A stretch of 64,000 nucleotides of DNA from Terrirhizobium terrae (GTDB lineage: Bacteria > Pseudomonadota > Alphaproteobacteria > Rhizobiales > Rhizobiaceae): positions 1,521,001 to 1,585,000 of the forward strand of contig NZ_CP104992.1 in assembly GCF_030323265.1 (NCBI RefSeq), written 5' to 3'. Both the position numbers and the translations under genes were made by a program. The notes beneath the pieces were generated by a model, which worked only from the letters and a program-made list of their open reading frames with translations, was not told where the DNA came from and searched no databases. Shown piece by piece: positions 1-10,985 of this stretch; position 1 is the stretch's first letter, and each line of letters starts with the position of its first letter.

Positions 1-164
1 GCCAGATCAGGCGTATAACAGAGATCAAGGAACCCACCGGCCTTCGTGCGCGTTGCACGGTACTCGGGCAGATAGCGACCTGCCTGTCTCATAAGCCATA
101 GCGGTGGTGGCGTTATCGTCTTGCCTTCCAGCACCTCGACGATCTTTCGCTTCGCAGCAGCCAA
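1..164 (-). CDS. hemE: Uroporphyrinogen decarboxylase, 5' end only (runs off the window)
   Basis: Catalyses decarboxylation of uroporphyrinogen III to coproporphyrinogen III in haem synthesis (cytosol). The complement translates to an N-terminus with [20 protein letters not shown] followed by [14 protein letters not shown], the strongly conserved HemE start, whose [11 protein letters not shown] stretch lines the active site. No ATG lies in frame: a stop sits about 30 nt upstream and TTG at 164 is preceded by GAGGAAAAGAGA, a good ribosome binding site, so TTG is chosen. Only about 54 codons are present. It is divergent from the RP001-type gene, and the gap between them is the origin region. 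The family call is firm; only the start is inferred. Confidence 0.9.
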   Translation of the reverse strand, partial: MAAAKRKIVEVLEGKTITPPPLWLMRQAGRYLPEYRATRTKAGGFLDLCYTPDL

Positions 165-420
165 TCTCTTTTCCTCATATAAAAAATCTAATTTCTAAAG
201 GGTTTCTATTTCTTAGAGTCGGTGGGTATCAAGGATTAAAGTCAAACCACAGGTTAACCCTGCAACGAGCCTGCCCCGGTTCCGCTCGGAATAATCCTGG
301 CCTGATTTCAGCGCCTCTGTGGACAGGCAAAAATATCGAATAAGATTCAATGACCTAGAAACCACCTGATCGGCATCCTGCTTGGGGATGGCTTGTGGAC
401 ATTGAGTGGGGATGCGACAA

Positions 421-429
421 TTATCCACG
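421..429 (+). promoter_or_regulatory. DnaA box (8/9 match)
   Basis: TTATCCACG differs from the consensus TTATCCACA only at the last base. It is one of the strongest boxes in the hemE to RP001 gap. Confidence 0.7.
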
Positions 430-472
430 CAACCCACAGAGCTGCCGTGAAGCTGTCAAAGCGATCGCTGTC

Positions 473-481
473 TGTGGAGAA
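473..481 (-). promoter_or_regulatory. DnaA box (8/9 match)
   Basis: The complement reads TTCTCCACA, one mismatch from TTATCCACA, in inverse orientation to the boxes at 421 and 541. Confidence 0.6.
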
Positions 482-540
482 CTCGCAGGTTTTCCCAAGG
501 GCGGATCCCCTGAAACCCGGCACCCGTCGTCTGTCCCAGG

Positions 541-549
541 TTATCAACA
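541..549 (+). promoter_or_regulatory. DnaA box (8/9 match)
   Basis: TTATCAACA has one mismatch to TTATCCACA and lies just upstream of the RP001-type gene start. Confidence 0.6.
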
Positions 550-565
550 AACGGTAAAGTCTAAC

Positions 566-1386
566 GTGGAGAACCGAAAAACTTCTTCCACCTGCACCTG
601 GTTTCTGACTCAACAGGAGAGACTCTGATCTCGGCGGGGCGGGCTGCAGCCGCGCAATTCCAGGGCAGCTACGCCCTTGAGCATGTCTATCCCCTGATCC
701 GGAACCGCAAGCAGCTTTCAACGGTGCTGGAAGCAGTCGACAAGGAACCGGGCATCGTCCTCTATACGATCGTCGACCAGGATCTCGCCTCGGTCATCGA
801 TCTGCGTTGCCGGGAAATGGCGGTGCCCTGCGTCAACGTTCTGGAACCGGTCATCGATGTGTTCCAGGCCTATCTCGGTGCTCCGTCCCGCCGCCGTGTC
901 GGTGCGCAGCACGCGTTGAATGCCGATTACTTCGCCAGGATAGAAGCACTCAACTTCGCCATGGACCATGACGATGGCCAGATGCCGGAGACCTATGACG
1001 AGGCGGATGTCATCCTGATCGGCATCAGCCGGACGTCGAAGACACCGACCAGCATCTATCTGGCCAATCGCGGCATCAAGACGGCCAACATCCCGATCGT
1101 GCCCGGCGTCGATCTTCCGGATGCACTCTACCGCGCGAACCATCCGCTGATCGTCGGCCTCATCGCCACCACGGACAGGATTTCCCAGGTCCGCGAAAAT
1201 CGTGAGCTCGGCAGTTCCAACGGTTTCGATCGGCATACCTACATCGACCGGGCCAGCATCAACGAAGAGCTGAAATATGCGCGCGCGCTCTGCGCGCGAA
1301 ACAACTGGCCGATCATAGACGTCACGCGGCGTTCCATCGAGGAGACGGCGGCCGCGATTCTTGCACTGCGCCCCCGGCTCAGATAA
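566..1386 (+). CDS. ppsR: Pyruvate, phosphate dikinase regulatory protein (DUF299, RP001-type); apparent one-base deletion near the start
   Basis: Bifunctional Ser/Thr kinase and Pi-dependent phosphorylase that switches PPDK (or PEP synthase) off and on. Conserved pieces are visible: VSDSTGETL near the N-terminus, the P-loop-like [18 protein letters not shown], and [15 protein letters not shown] near the C-terminus. The best start is GTG 566 (V/M-E-N-R-K), but the family continuation N-F-F-H-L-H-L lies in another frame. Adding one A to the run at 577-581 joins them and gives 273 aa, the usual family size. In the correct frame an upstream TAA at 562 leaves no ATG/GTG/TTG before GTG 724, which would delete the conserved N-terminus. 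Its place beside hemE makes it the RP001 marker of the origin. Confidence 0.88.
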
Positions 1387-1420
1387 GGCCGAACCGGCTT
1401 GCCCCGGAGGTGATACCGAC

Positions 1421-2008
1421 ATGCGTCTAGTTCTTGCGTCATCCAGCCCGTTCCGAAAAATGCTCCTCGATAATGCAGGTCTCGCATTTGAAGCTCGTGC
1501 GGCAGATATCGATGAGCGCGCGATCGAAGCTTCCGCTGACCACGGCGAGCCGGACGAGGTTGCCAGAGTGCTGGCAAAGGCAAAGGCGCTGGATGTTTCG
1601 GCGCATTTCCTGGGAGCACTGATCATCGGCTCCGACCAGACCATGTCTTTAGGCGAGCGCGTTTATCACAAGGCGAAGAACCGGGATGAGGCGAAGCAGA
1701 CGCTTCTGTCCCTCTCCGGAAAGACCCATCAGCTGAACAGCGCCATCGCGCTTTCGCTCGATGGCAAGATCGTATGGGATCACGTTTCCCACGCACGGCT
1801 GACGGTCCGGGAGCTCAGCGAAGGTTTCATCGATCGATATCTCGACAAGGTCGGCGACAAGGCGTTGAGCAGTGTCGGCGCCTATCAGCTTGAAGGGGAG
1901 GGCATTCATCTTTTCTCGCAGATCGATGGCGACTACTTCACCATTCTCGGCCTGCCCATGCTCCCGCTTCTGCAACAACTTCGCCAGCTGGGAGCAATCG
2001 ATGGCTGA
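1421..2008 (+). CDS. maf: Maf-like nucleotide pyrophosphatase
   Basis: Hydrolyses non-canonical or modified NTPs (Maf/HAM1-like house-cleaning, cytosol). The protein (195 aa) opens with [15 protein letters not shown], the Maf signature in which the SSSxxR stretch binds phosphate, and carries IIGSDQTM, the family's catalytic aspartate region. The start ATG 1421 is preceded by GGAGGTGAT; an in-frame codon further upstream would add residues unrelated to the family. The 3' end overlaps the aroE start, so the two are translationally coupled. Which NTP is the substrate (dTTP/UTP versus m7GTP subgroup) was not resolved. Confidence 0.92.
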   Translation: MRLVLASSSPFRKMLLDNAGLAFEARAADIDERAIEASADHGEPDEVARVLAKAKALDVSAHFLGALIIGSDQTMSLGERVYHKAKNRDEAKQTLLSLSGKTHQLNSAIALSLDGKIVWDHVSHARLTVRELSEGFIDRYLDKVGDKALSSVGAYQLEGEGIHLFSQIDGDYFTILGLPMLPLLQQLRQLGAIDG

Positions 2009-2861
2009 TTCACGTGAAACGGTTCTACCGAAGGCTTTCGTCACCGGCTGGCCGATCAAGCATTCCCGCTCCCCGATCATCCATCGCTACTGGCTGAAGC
2101 AGCATTCTCTGGCCGGGACATATGATGCCGTGGCTGTTGCTGAAAAAGATTTCGCCACCTTCATCACGTCCCTGAAGGACGGAACGAGCGGTTTTCGTGG
2201 CGGCAATGTCACGATCCCCCACAAGGAAACCGCCTTCCGCCTCTCCGACTGTCCCGACGAACTGGCGAAAGAACTGGGCGCCGCCAACACTTTGTGGGTG
2301 GAAGAAGGCCGGGTGTATGCGACGAATACCGATGGCTATGGCTTCGCGACCAATCTCGACGATATTAATGCCGGCTGGGACAGGACCGAGCGCGCGGTCA
2401 TTCTCGGTGCCGGTGGCGCCAGCCGCGCCGTCGTCCAGGCGGTCCGCGATCGCGGCATCGGCGAAATCCATGTCGTCAACCGCACGCCTTCACGCGCACA
2501 GGAACTGGCCGACCGCTTCGGTCCGAAGGTTCACGCCCATGCCCTGCCGGCCTTGTCGGAGGTCATGACCGGCGCTGGCCTCTTCATCAATACAACCTCG
2601 CTTGGCATGGACGGTGAGGAATCCGCCGACTTCGATTTCTCGCCGCTGCGGTCAGGTGCCCTGGTGACCGACATCGTCTACGTTCCGCTGGAAACCCCGA
2701 TCCTGAAACAGGCGCGCGAGCAGGGATTTGCCACGGCGGACGGGCTTGGCATGCTTCTGCACCAGGCCGCTCCCGGCTTCGAAAAATGGTTCGGCATTCG
2801 TCCAGCCGTAGATGAGACGCTCCGGGCGATGATCGTCAAAGATATTCAGGCCGCGCCATGA
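2001..2861 (+). CDS. aroE: Shikimate dehydrogenase
   Basis: NADP-dependent reduction of 3-dehydroshikimate to shikimate in aromatic amino acid synthesis. 286 aa. Visible motifs: [17 protein letters not shown] (shikimate-binding SxS), VTIPHKE with the catalytic lysine, NTDGYGF, the Rossmann [10 protein letters not shown] and NRTPSRA (NADP preference). ATG 2001 overlaps the maf stop by 8 nt; the coaE start overlaps its own stop, giving a tight maf-aroE-coaE-dnaQ run. Codons 3-7 (2007-2020) spell a ParB/parS-like palindrome, so these bases may have a second, non-coding role. Confidence 0.95.
   Translation: MADSRETVLPKAFVTGWPIKHSRSPIIHRYWLKQHSLAGTYDAVAVAEKDFATFITSLKDGTSGFRGGNVTIPHKETAFRLSDCPDELAKELGAANTLWVEEGRVYATNTDGYGFATNLDDINAGWDRTERAVILGAGGASRAVVQAVRDRGIGEIHVVNRTPSRAQELADRFGPKVHAHALPALSEVMTGAGLFINTTSLGMDGEESADFDFSPLRSGALVTDIVYVPLETPILKQAREQGFATADGLGMLLHQAAPGFEKWFGIRPAVDETLRAMIVKDIQAAP
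2007..2020. promoter_or_regulatory. parS: parS-like ParB binding site (inside aroE)
   Basis: GATTCACGTGAAAC is one base from the alphaproteobacterial parS core GTTTCACGTGAAAC. It lies about 1.5 kb from the origin and is the first of four identical copies in the window. ParB binding is inferred. Confidence 0.7.
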
Positions 2862-3463
2862 TCGTCATCGGCCTCACCGGATCGATCGGCATGGGAAAAT
2901 CGACCACCGCGGCCATGTTCGCGGCGGAAGGAATTCCGGTCAACGATCCCGATGCGGTCGTGCATGACCTCTATCGCTCGGACGCAGTCAAACCTGTAGG
3001 CACAGCCTTTCCCGGTGTTGTGAGAGATGGCGTTGTCGACCGGGCGGAACTGGGACGGCAATTGTCGCAGCAACCCGATGGCTTTCGTCGGCTTGAAGCG
3101 ATCGTCCATCCGCTGGTGCGGGCACGGGAGAAGCAGTTTCTGGAAATGCAGAAGGCAGCCGGTGCGGATCTCGTTCTTCTCGATATCCCGCTGCTTTTTG
3201 AGACCGGCGGCGAAAATCGCGTCGATTCCGTTGTGGTCATCACCTGCGATCCACAGATACAGAGGCAGCGAGTCCTTGCCAGGCCGGGCATGACGGAGGA
3301 AAAATTCAAGCTGATCCTCGATCGTCAGGTGCCGGATCAGGAAAAGCGAGCCTGCGCCGATTTCATCATCGATACGAGCGATGGGATGGATGCGGCGAGA
3401 ACACGGGTCAGACAGATCATCGAACTCCTAAGATCGGGAGTGAGGAGCGAACGCAATGCGTGA
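2858..3463 (+). CDS. coaE: Dephospho-CoA kinase
   Basis: Phosphorylates the 3'-OH of dephospho-CoA, the last step of coenzyme A synthesis. 201 aa, normal length. Walker [13 protein letters not shown] at residues 5-16, followed by [13 protein letters not shown] (substrate-binding DADxxxH region) and [11 protein letters not shown], all diagnostic of the family. ATG overlaps the aroE stop in an ATGA arrangement, and its own last codons overlap the dnaQ start by 8 nt. CoaA, the first enzyme of the same pathway, lies at about 43 kb in this window. Confidence 0.95.
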   Translation: MIVIGLTGSIGMGKSTTAAMFAAEGIPVNDPDAVVHDLYRSDAVKPVGTAFPGVVRDGVVDRAELGRQLSQQPDGFRRLEAIVHPLVRAREKQFLEMQKAAGADLVLLDIPLLFETGGENRVDSVVVITCDPQIQRQRVLARPGMTEEKFKLILDRQVPDQEKRACADFIIDTSDGMDAARTRVRQIIELLRSGVRSERNA

Positions 3464-4160
3464 AATCATCTTCGATACGGAAACGACGGGCCTTGAATCG
3501 AAGCAGGACCGCATCATCGAAATCGGCGGCGTCGAGCTCTTCAATCACTTCCCGACGGGAAAGACCCTTCACATCTTCATAAACCCGGGTGACCGCAAGG
3601 TTCATCCGGACGCCCTGGCGATCCACGGCATCACCGATGAATTCCTGAAGGATAAGCCGGTTTTCGCCGACGTGGTGCAGGAGATCATCGACTTCTTCGA
3701 CGGCGCCAAATGGGTCGCCCATAACGCGACCTTCGACATGGGCTTCATCAACGCCGAGTTCGAACGCCTGGGCATTCCCCCGGTTTCGAACGACCAGGTC
3801 ATCGACACCCTGTCCATGGCGCGCCGCAAGCATCCGATGGGCCCAAATTCGCTCGATGCGCTTTGCCGTCGTTATGGCATCGACAATGCCCACCGTACCA
3901 AGCACGGCGCATTGCTCGACTCCGAACTCTTGGCGGAAGTCTATATCGAGATGAATGGCGGCCGTCAGGCCGCGCTTGGTCTCGGCAGTGTCGAACAGGC
4001 GACATCCGTTGTCGAGACGGACGAGATCGTGGTCGTCACGGATCGCGTTCGTCCGAGAGCCCTGCCGAACCGACTTAGTGCCGAAGACATGGAAACGCAT
4101 GCGTCGATGATTGCATCGATGAAAGCCAAGGCGATCTGGCAGAAATATCGAGATAACTGA
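3456..4160 (+). CDS. dnaQ: DNA polymerase III epsilon subunit (3'-5' proofreading exonuclease)
   Basis: Proofreading subunit of the replicative polymerase core. 234 aa. DEDDh exonuclease motifs are in order: Exo I FDTETTGL at residues 6-13, Exo [11 protein letters not shown] around residue 89, and Exo III with [13 protein letters not shown] around residue 149. The C-terminal tail is the part that binds the alpha subunit. Last gene of the maf-aroE-coaE-dnaQ operon, ending at an intrinsic terminator shared with convergent secB. No oddity seen. Confidence 0.95.
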   Translation: MREIIFDTETTGLESKQDRIIEIGGVELFNHFPTGKTLHIFINPGDRKVHPDALAIHGITDEFLKDKPVFADVVQEIIDFFDGAKWVAHNATFDMGFINAEFERLGIPPVSNDQVIDTLSMARRKHPMGPNSLDALCRRYGIDNAHRTKHGALLDSELLAEVYIEMNGGRQAALGLGSVEQATSVVETDEIVVVTDRVRPRALPNRLSAEDMETHASMIASMKAKAIWQKYRDN

Positions 4161-4171
4161 GGATAAAAAGA

Positions 4172-4194
4172 AGCCCGGGAGACCCGGGCTTTTT
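4172..4194. terminator. Intrinsic terminator between convergent dnaQ and secB
   Basis: An 8-bp GC-rich stem, AGCCCGGG at 4172-4179 pairing with CCCGGGCT at 4183-4190, a 3-nt loop and TTTT. The opposite strand has an A/T-rich flank (AAAAAGA at 4164-4170), so it may serve both genes. Confidence 0.85.
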
Positions 4195-4202
4195 CATGTC
4201 TA

Positions 4203-4679
4203 TCAGCTGTTGAGCGGCTGAACCTTGGCGCGGGCCTGTTCCTCGGCCATGCGCTGCGAAAACATCTGCGCAAAATCGATCGGGTCGATCATCAGCGGCG
4301 GGAAGCCACCGTTGCGGGTTACATCGGCGATGATCTGGCGCGCGAACGGGAAGAGTAGGCGCGGGCACTCGATGAAGAGAACCGGCAGCATGTGCTCCTG
4401 CGGGAAACCGGTGATGCGGAAGACGCCGCCATAGACGAGCTCGGCAGCGAAGACGACCTTGTCGTCGTCCTTGGCTTCTGCATTCAGCGTCAGCACGACA
4501 TCGAAATCGCTTTCCGACAACGGGTTGGCGTTGACGTTCACGTTGATGTTGATGCTCGGAGCCTTGTCACGAGCCTGCAGCGAACGAGGCGCGCCCGGGT
4601 TTTCGAAGGAAAGATCCTTCGTGTACTGGGCGAGAATGTTGATCGACGGGCTCGCCGACTGCGTGTTTTCGTCTGCCAT
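4203..4679 (-). CDS. secB: Protein-export chaperone SecB
   Basis: Cytosolic tetrameric chaperone that keeps preproteins unfolded and hands them to SecA. 158 aa, normal for alphaproteobacteria. Visible family features: [18 protein letters not shown] near residues 14-31, the beta-rich core with LVYGGVFRI, and [20 protein letters not shown] around residues 110-129, the most conserved SecB segment. The start at 4679 has TGAGGATATGCC just upstream. Leftward and downstream of fxsA with about 80 bp between them, so co-transcription is possible. Confidence 0.95.
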   Translation of the reverse strand: MADENTQSASPSINILAQYTKDLSFENPGAPRSLQARDKAPSININVNVNANPLSESDFDVVLTLNAEAKDDDKVVFAAELVYGGVFRITGFPQEHMLPVLFIECPRLLFPFARQIIADVTRNGGFPPLMIDPIDFAQMFSQRMAEEQARAKVQPLNS

Positions 4680-4761
4680 GGCATATCCTCAGGACTGATG
4701 CGTTGAGGCCGTCTAACATCTAGATAATACGCTTACAACCCGGCAGAGCCTGCAACCCGCC

Positions 4762-5310
4762 TTATGGCTCCTGATCCTTGTCCTTGGCCCAGGGAGAAGA
4801 CGGGTTGGGATTGCCGTCTCGACGAAACTCGTCTTCGTCGAGGTCCACGACCTTGCCGACACTTTTGGAGCGATCCGGCGACGAGCTGTTCGTCGGCTGC
4901 GAAGGGCCGCTTCCGAAACCGGTGCTACCGCCGGTACGACCCTGTCTGTTGACGACGACCACGCGCTTTCCGACCAGCGACCACAGAAACTGCCGCACGA
5001 TCGGAATGAACAGGGCGATACCGATGATATCCGTCAAAAAGCCCGGCAGCAGCAGCAGAATGCCGGCGACGACGATCATCGCGCCGTTCACGACGGAACT
5101 GGCGGGGATATGGCCCTGCTGGCTTTCCTGCGATAACTTCCTCAACAGATGCAGTCCCTGCTGCCTCAAAAGGAAGGCACCGAGCAATCCCGTCCCGATG
5201 ACGAGACCTAGGGTCCACCATAGTCCGATTGCCCGCCCGACCACGACGAAGCCGGCGATTTCGGCCAGGGGCCAGGCGATAACGAGAAGAAGAGCGTAAT
5301 GTGGGCGCAT
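4762..5310 (-). CDS. fxsA: FxsA family inner-membrane protein
   Basis: FxsA relatives are small membrane proteins; the E. coli one relieves F-plasmid PifA exclusion of phage T7, and the normal role is unclear. 182 aa. Hydrophobic segments lie at about residues 4-45 (two helices with the conserved PLxEI), then 70-110 with GAMIVVAGILLLLPGFLTD, the family hallmark. The C-terminal 60 residues are polar, Ser/Gly-rich and acidic, probably disordered and cytoplasmic. Divergent from the Tim44-like gene. The family call is strong; function remains open. Confidence 0.88.
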   Translation of the reverse strand: MRPHYALLLVIAWPLAEIAGFVVVGRAIGLWWTLGLVIGTGLLGAFLLRQQGLHLLRKLSQESQQGHIPASSVVNGAMIVVAGILLLLPGFLTDIIGIALFIPIVRQFLWSLVGKRVVVVNRQGRTGGSTGFGSGPSQPTNSSSPDRSKSVGKVVDLDEDEFRRDGNPNPSSPWAKDKDQEP

Positions 5311-5343
5311 GATCCAGTTAACGATTAAAGACAGGGGTTACCA

Positions 5344-5446
5344 GAGCATGTCGCGCAAAAGTGTGCAGCGGTCTTGCGTAAACGACATGCGACAAAAAGA
5401 TCTAAAGCGTGACGGAGCGAACCCACAGGATCGCGACACGCTTTAG
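5344..5446. repeat. Intergenic palindromic repeat (two hairpins), copy 1
   Basis: Hairpin one: GCATGTCG 5346-5353 with CGACATGC 5383-5390, enclosing GCAAAAGTG and AGCGGTCTTGCG. Hairpin two: CTAAAGCGTG 5402-5411 with CACGCTTTAG 5437-5446, a perfect 10-bp arm. The 24-nt core at 5354-5377 recurs with three mismatches at 58041-58064 and a piece of hairpin two recurs at 8275-8288, so this is a dispersed repeat. It sits in the fxsA/tim44 divergent gap. Confidence 0.7.
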
Positions 5447-5531
5447 TCTCACGCCTTCGCTATTTGAAGATGGCATGATGCAGACTATATGAGACTATGA
5501 ATTCAACTTTTAAACGGCATCGCGGGTTAAG

Positions 5532-6233
5532 ATGGGCTCAAACGACTTCATAACACTCTTTTTCCTTGTGGCCGCTGTGCTGATTTTTCTGCAATTGCGC
5601 AGTGTTCTGGGCCGGCGGACAGGAAACGAGAAGCCGCCATTCGATCCCTACAGCCCGCGTGATGTGATGAAGAACCCGGGCGCGGCGGATGACGGCAAGG
5701 TCGTGACCTTGCCCCGCAAGGAAGCGGGCGACGACGATCAGCGCGTGGCCGATGCGGATGCGCTCGCCCAGCCGGGCAGCGATCTGAACGGGGCGTTGAA
5801 GGACATCATCAAGGCTGATCCGGCCTTCCGTCCGAAGGAATTCCTCGACGGTGCCAAGATGGCCTATGAAATGATCGTGATGGCCTTTGCCGATGGCGAT
5901 CGCAAGACGCTCAAAGGCCTCCTCTCGAAGGAAGTCTTCGACGGCTTCGATGCGGCGATACGCGATCGCGAAGCCCGTGGCGAAGTGGTCAAGTCCACCT
6001 TCGTCGGCATCGACAAGGCTGCCATCACCAATGCTTCGCTCAAGCAGTCCGAAGCCCAGGTCACGATCCGCATCGTCAGCCAGCTGATTTCCGCCACCTT
6101 CGACAAGGATGGCAAGCTGATCGATGGCGATCAGGAAGCCGTGGCCGAAGTCACCGATATCTGGACCTTCGCCCGCGACATCCGTTCCCGCGATCCGAAC
6201 TGGAAGCTGATCGCGACCGAATCCGAACAATGA
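5532..6233 (+). CDS. Tim44/TimA-domain membrane-anchored protein
   Basis: Bacterial relative of the mitochondrial Tim44 import motor adaptor. 233 aa. One N-terminal membrane helix at about residues 5-24 (ITLFFLVAAVLIFLQL), a polar linker to about residue 90, then the Tim44 domain with AFRPKEFLDGAKMAYEMIVMAFADGDRKTLKGLLS and the closing IWTFARDIRSRDPNWKLIAT, typical of the fold. Presumably peripheral to the inner membrane. Its stop overlaps the mltA start in ATGA fashion, so the two are co-translated, which points to an envelope role. The exact molecular role in rhizobia is not known to me. Confidence 0.88.
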   Translation: MGSNDFITLFFLVAAVLIFLQLRSVLGRRTGNEKPPFDPYSPRDVMKNPGAADDGKVVTLPRKEAGDDDQRVADADALAQPGSDLNGALKDIIKADPAFRPKEFLDGAKMAYEMIVMAFADGDRKTLKGLLSKEVFDGFDAAIRDREARGEVVKSTFVGIDKAAITNASLKQSEAQVTIRIVSQLISATFDKDGKLIDGDQEAVAEVTDIWTFARDIRSRDPNWKLIATESEQ

Positions 6234-7351
6234 CCGACGCGTCGCCGGGATACCGCCTGTCTGCCGTATCCTTCGGCGATCTGCCCGATTGGGACAAGGA
6301 TGACCCTCGCCCGCTTTTCGAAGCGATGGCGAGGTGTCTTTTTCATATCCGCGACATCAAGCCTTACCGCACCGGCTCTCTCGGCCTATCCTCCGACGAT
6401 CTTCAGCCCTTGTTGGAAGCTGCAGGCGGCGCAGTGGCCGGGACCGCTGACGACGCCCGCCGGTTCTTCGAACAGACCTGCATCCCCTTCCGCATCATTA
6501 GAGACGATGACCAGTCCGGTCTGGTGACGGCCTTCTACGAGCCGGAGGTTGAAGTCTCTGCGCATCGCGACGAAACTTGGGCCTATCCATTCTACTATCG
6601 CCCGAATGATCTGATTGATCTCGATGACACCAACCGGCCGGCAGATCTGGAATCCGGCTACATGTTCGGCCGCATGACGCCGAGCGGCATCAATGAATAT
6701 CCTGACCGCAAGGCGATCGATCAGGGGTATCTGGAGGGCAGGGGCCTGGAAATTGCCTGGGCCCGCTCGAAAGTCGATGTTTTCTTCGCGCATGTCCAGG
6801 GCGCTGCCCGGCTGAAATTCCCGGATGGCACCATCCGCCGGATCACCTATGCGGCAAAGGCCGGGCATCCGTTTTCACCGATCGGCAAGCTCCTAATCGA
6901 TCGCGGCGAAATCGAGCGTGAACAGATCTCCATGCAGAGCATCCGCGCATGGCTGGCGAGGAATCCGGCTAAGGTTGACGACGTGCTCTGGCACAATCGC
7001 TCCTACATCTTCTTCCGTGATGCCGATGTCTCGGACGATGTGCTGGGGCCGGTGGCCGCTGCAAAGGTGCCGCTGGTCGCCGGCCGCTCACTCGCTGTCG
7101 ATCGCCAGATCCACACCTTCGGCTACCCGTTCTTCATCCACGCACCGACATTGAAGCATCTGGACGAGGGCCATTCCTTCGCCCGCCTCATGCTGGCGCT
7201 TGACACGGGATCGGCAATCGTCGGTCCGGCGCGGGGTGATATCTTCACCGGTTCCGGCTATGAGGCTGGCGAAATCGCAGGGACGGTGAAGAATGACGCG
7301 GATTTCTATATCCTGATCCCCAAGGCAGCGGCAGTCAGGTATGGCGCATGA
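6230..7351 (+). CDS. mltA: Membrane-bound lytic murein transglycosylase A family protein
   Basis: Cleaves the MurNAc-GlcNAc bond of peptidoglycan with formation of 1,6-anhydro-MurNAc. 373 aa. The MltA domain spans about residues 100-260 (GLVTAFYEPEVEVSA, then FFAHVQGAARLKFPDG) and the C-terminal 3D domain carries LALDTGSAIVGPARGDIFTG with the family's conserved Asp residues. No obvious lipobox or signal peptide follows the chosen ATG, which overlaps the tim44 stop; either export uses an unusual signal or the true start differs. First of mltA-smr-xre, all joined by ATGA overlaps. Confidence 0.9.
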   Translation: MTDASPGYRLSAVSFGDLPDWDKDDPRPLFEAMARCLFHIRDIKPYRTGSLGLSSDDLQPLLEAAGGAVAGTADDARRFFEQTCIPFRIIRDDDQSGLVTAFYEPEVEVSAHRDETWAYPFYYRPNDLIDLDDTNRPADLESGYMFGRMTPSGINEYPDRKAIDQGYLEGRGLEIAWARSKVDVFFAHVQGAARLKFPDGTIRRITYAAKAGHPFSPIGKLLIDRGEIEREQISMQSIRAWLARNPAKVDDVLWHNRSYIFFRDADVSDDVLGPVAAAKVPLVAGRSLAVDRQIHTFGYPFFIHAPTLKHLDEGHSFARLMLALDTGSAIVGPARGDIFTGSGYEAGEIAGTVKNDADFYILIPKAAAVRYGA

Positions 7352-7911
7352 AGGGCGGACGCAAACTCGATCCTGAAGAACGGATCCTATGGGGCAAGGT
7401 CGCCAAGTCCACCCGTGCCTTCAAGGAGCGCGAGCAGGACCTTCTGGCTTTCGTGACGGAGGAAGCTGAGCGCGTCGCAGAAGCCGAAAAGCAGGCGCCC
7501 GCATTACCGAGCGAGGTGACCGACAGGCCGGCGAAATCCGTCGCCACAGCCCGCAAGCCGAGCGGCTTCCATCACCCGCTGGAAAAGCCGACCAAGCAGA
7601 AGCTCGCCAAGGGCAAACTCGCCATCGAAGCGCGGCTCGATCTGCACGGCTTGTTTCAGGCAGAAGCCCACGACCTTCTTCTGGATTTCATTTACCGGGC
7701 TCACGATCGCGGTCTTCGCCATGTCCTGGTGATCACCGGCAAGGGCAGCTCCATGGGCAGCGAAGGCGCGCTGCGGCGTGCCGTGCCCATGTGGTTCTCC
7801 AAGCCGGAATTCCGCTTCCTGATTTCTTCCTATGAATGGGCGGCACGCCATCATGGCGGCGAGGGCGCTCTTTACGTTCGCCTTGCCCGCATCGATCGGC
7901 ACGCGCCATGA
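7348..7911 (+). CDS. Smr/MutS2-type nuclease domain protein
   Basis: Small MutS-related (Smr) domain protein, a family with nicking endonuclease activity on branched DNA or RNA. 187 aa. A basic, charged N-terminal 90 residues precedes the Smr domain at about 92-180: IEARLDLHGLFQAEAHDLLLD (the LDLHG motif), RHVLVITGKG, and a C-terminal YEWAARHHGGEGALYVRL. The ATG overlaps the mltA stop and its own stop overlaps the xre start. Cellular role is not predictable from context. Confidence 0.9.
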   Translation: MKGGRKLDPEERILWGKVAKSTRAFKEREQDLLAFVTEEAERVAEAEKQAPALPSEVTDRPAKSVATARKPSGFHHPLEKPTKQKLAKGKLAIEARLDLHGLFQAEAHDLLLDFIYRAHDRGLRHVLVITGKGSSMGSEGALRRAVPMWFSKPEFRFLISSYEWAARHHGGEGALYVRLARIDRHAP

Positions 7912-8264
7912 CGCCCTTCGGCGAAGCGATGCGAAAGCTGCGCCAGAAGAAGGGCGTCACACAGCGCGACCTGGCGCGAGCCATCGGTGTCACCCCGGCT
8001 TATCTGTCGGCGCTGGAACATGGCCGACGCGGAAAGCCGACCTTCGAGCTGCTCCAGCGCATTGCCGGCTACTTCAACATCATCTGGGATGAGGCGGAGG
8101 ACCTGTTCGGTCTGGCGAACATGTCCGATCCGAAGGTCGTCGTCGACACGTCCGGATTGCCTGCGAGCTATACGATGCTGGCCAATCGGCTGGCCAAACG
8201 GATTGGCACTTTGACGCCGGATATGGTAGAAGAAATAGACAAAATCCTGAGGCGTCAGCCCTAG
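7908..8264 (+). CDS. XRE-family helix-turn-helix regulator
   Basis: 118 aa. An HTH of the Cro/C1 type covers about residues 5-60: EAMRKLRQKKGVTQRDLARAIGVTPAYLSALEHGRRG, then ELLQRIAGYFNIIWDEAEDLFGLA. The C-terminal 50 residues (ASYTMLANRLAKRIGTLT) may be a short dimerisation region. ATG 7908 is chosen because it overlaps the smr stop and begins the HTH; longer in-frame starts would add unrelated residues. Last gene before the gyrB promoter region. Target genes are not evident. Confidence 0.9.
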   Translation: MTPFGEAMRKLRQKKGVTQRDLARAIGVTPAYLSALEHGRRGKPTFELLQRIAGYFNIIWDEAEDLFGLANMSDPKVVVDTSGLPASYTMLANRLAKRIGTLTPDMVEEIDKILRRQP

Positions 8265-8432
8265 GGCGAGGGCCGCGACACGCTTTGGTCGCTTTTCTCG
8301 GGAACATCCACGGCTTTCCTGCCGCATCGGCTTGGCGCAACCTTTAGAAGCCGCCCGGGATTTCCTATATTCACACTAAAACCAGCGGTGATCTCGCGCA
8401 TCACCGGTCCCGAACCAACTGGAAGAAATTGA

Positions 8433-10868
<2,436 letters not shown>

Positions 10869-10894
10869 GGTCGAGGCAGATCATCGATTAGAAG

Positions 10895-10918
10895 CGGGGC
10901 CCATCAGGCCCCGTTTTG
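10895..10918 (+). terminator. Intrinsic terminator of gyrB
   Basis: Stem CGGGGCC 10895-10901 with GGCCCCG 10907-10913, a 5-nt loop, then TTTTG. Confidence 0.85.
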
Positions 10919-10949
10919 TTATCCGGCCGGCGCTTCTGCACAGGCTTTG

Positions 10950-10963
10950 GATTCACGTGAAAC
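10950..10963. promoter_or_regulatory. parS: parS-like ParB binding site
   Basis: GATTCACGTGAAAC, identical to the site in aroE, in the short gap between the gyrB terminator and the end of the convergent nitroreductase gene. Confidence 0.7.
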
Positions 10964-10985
10964 ATTTCCTTAAGCTTTGGTCAGC

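Larger units (their letters stand above)
165..565. other. oriC: Probable chromosomal replication origin (oriC) between hemE and the RP001-type gene
   Basis: This gap holds no credible gene. It contains DnaA-box-like 9-mers (consensus TTATCCACA): TTATCCACG 421-429, TTATCAACA 541-549, TTCTCCACA on the complement of 473-481, and weaker 7/9 matches on the complement of 318-326 and 394-402. An AT-rich stretch lies at about 176-235. GANTC methylation sites for CcrM are at 216-220 and 344-348, with two more at 607-611 and 621-625 inside the next gene. It is known that the Caulobacter origin lies between hemE and RP001 and that related alphaproteobacteria keep this arrangement. Function is inferred from context plus boxes. 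Confidence 0.8.
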
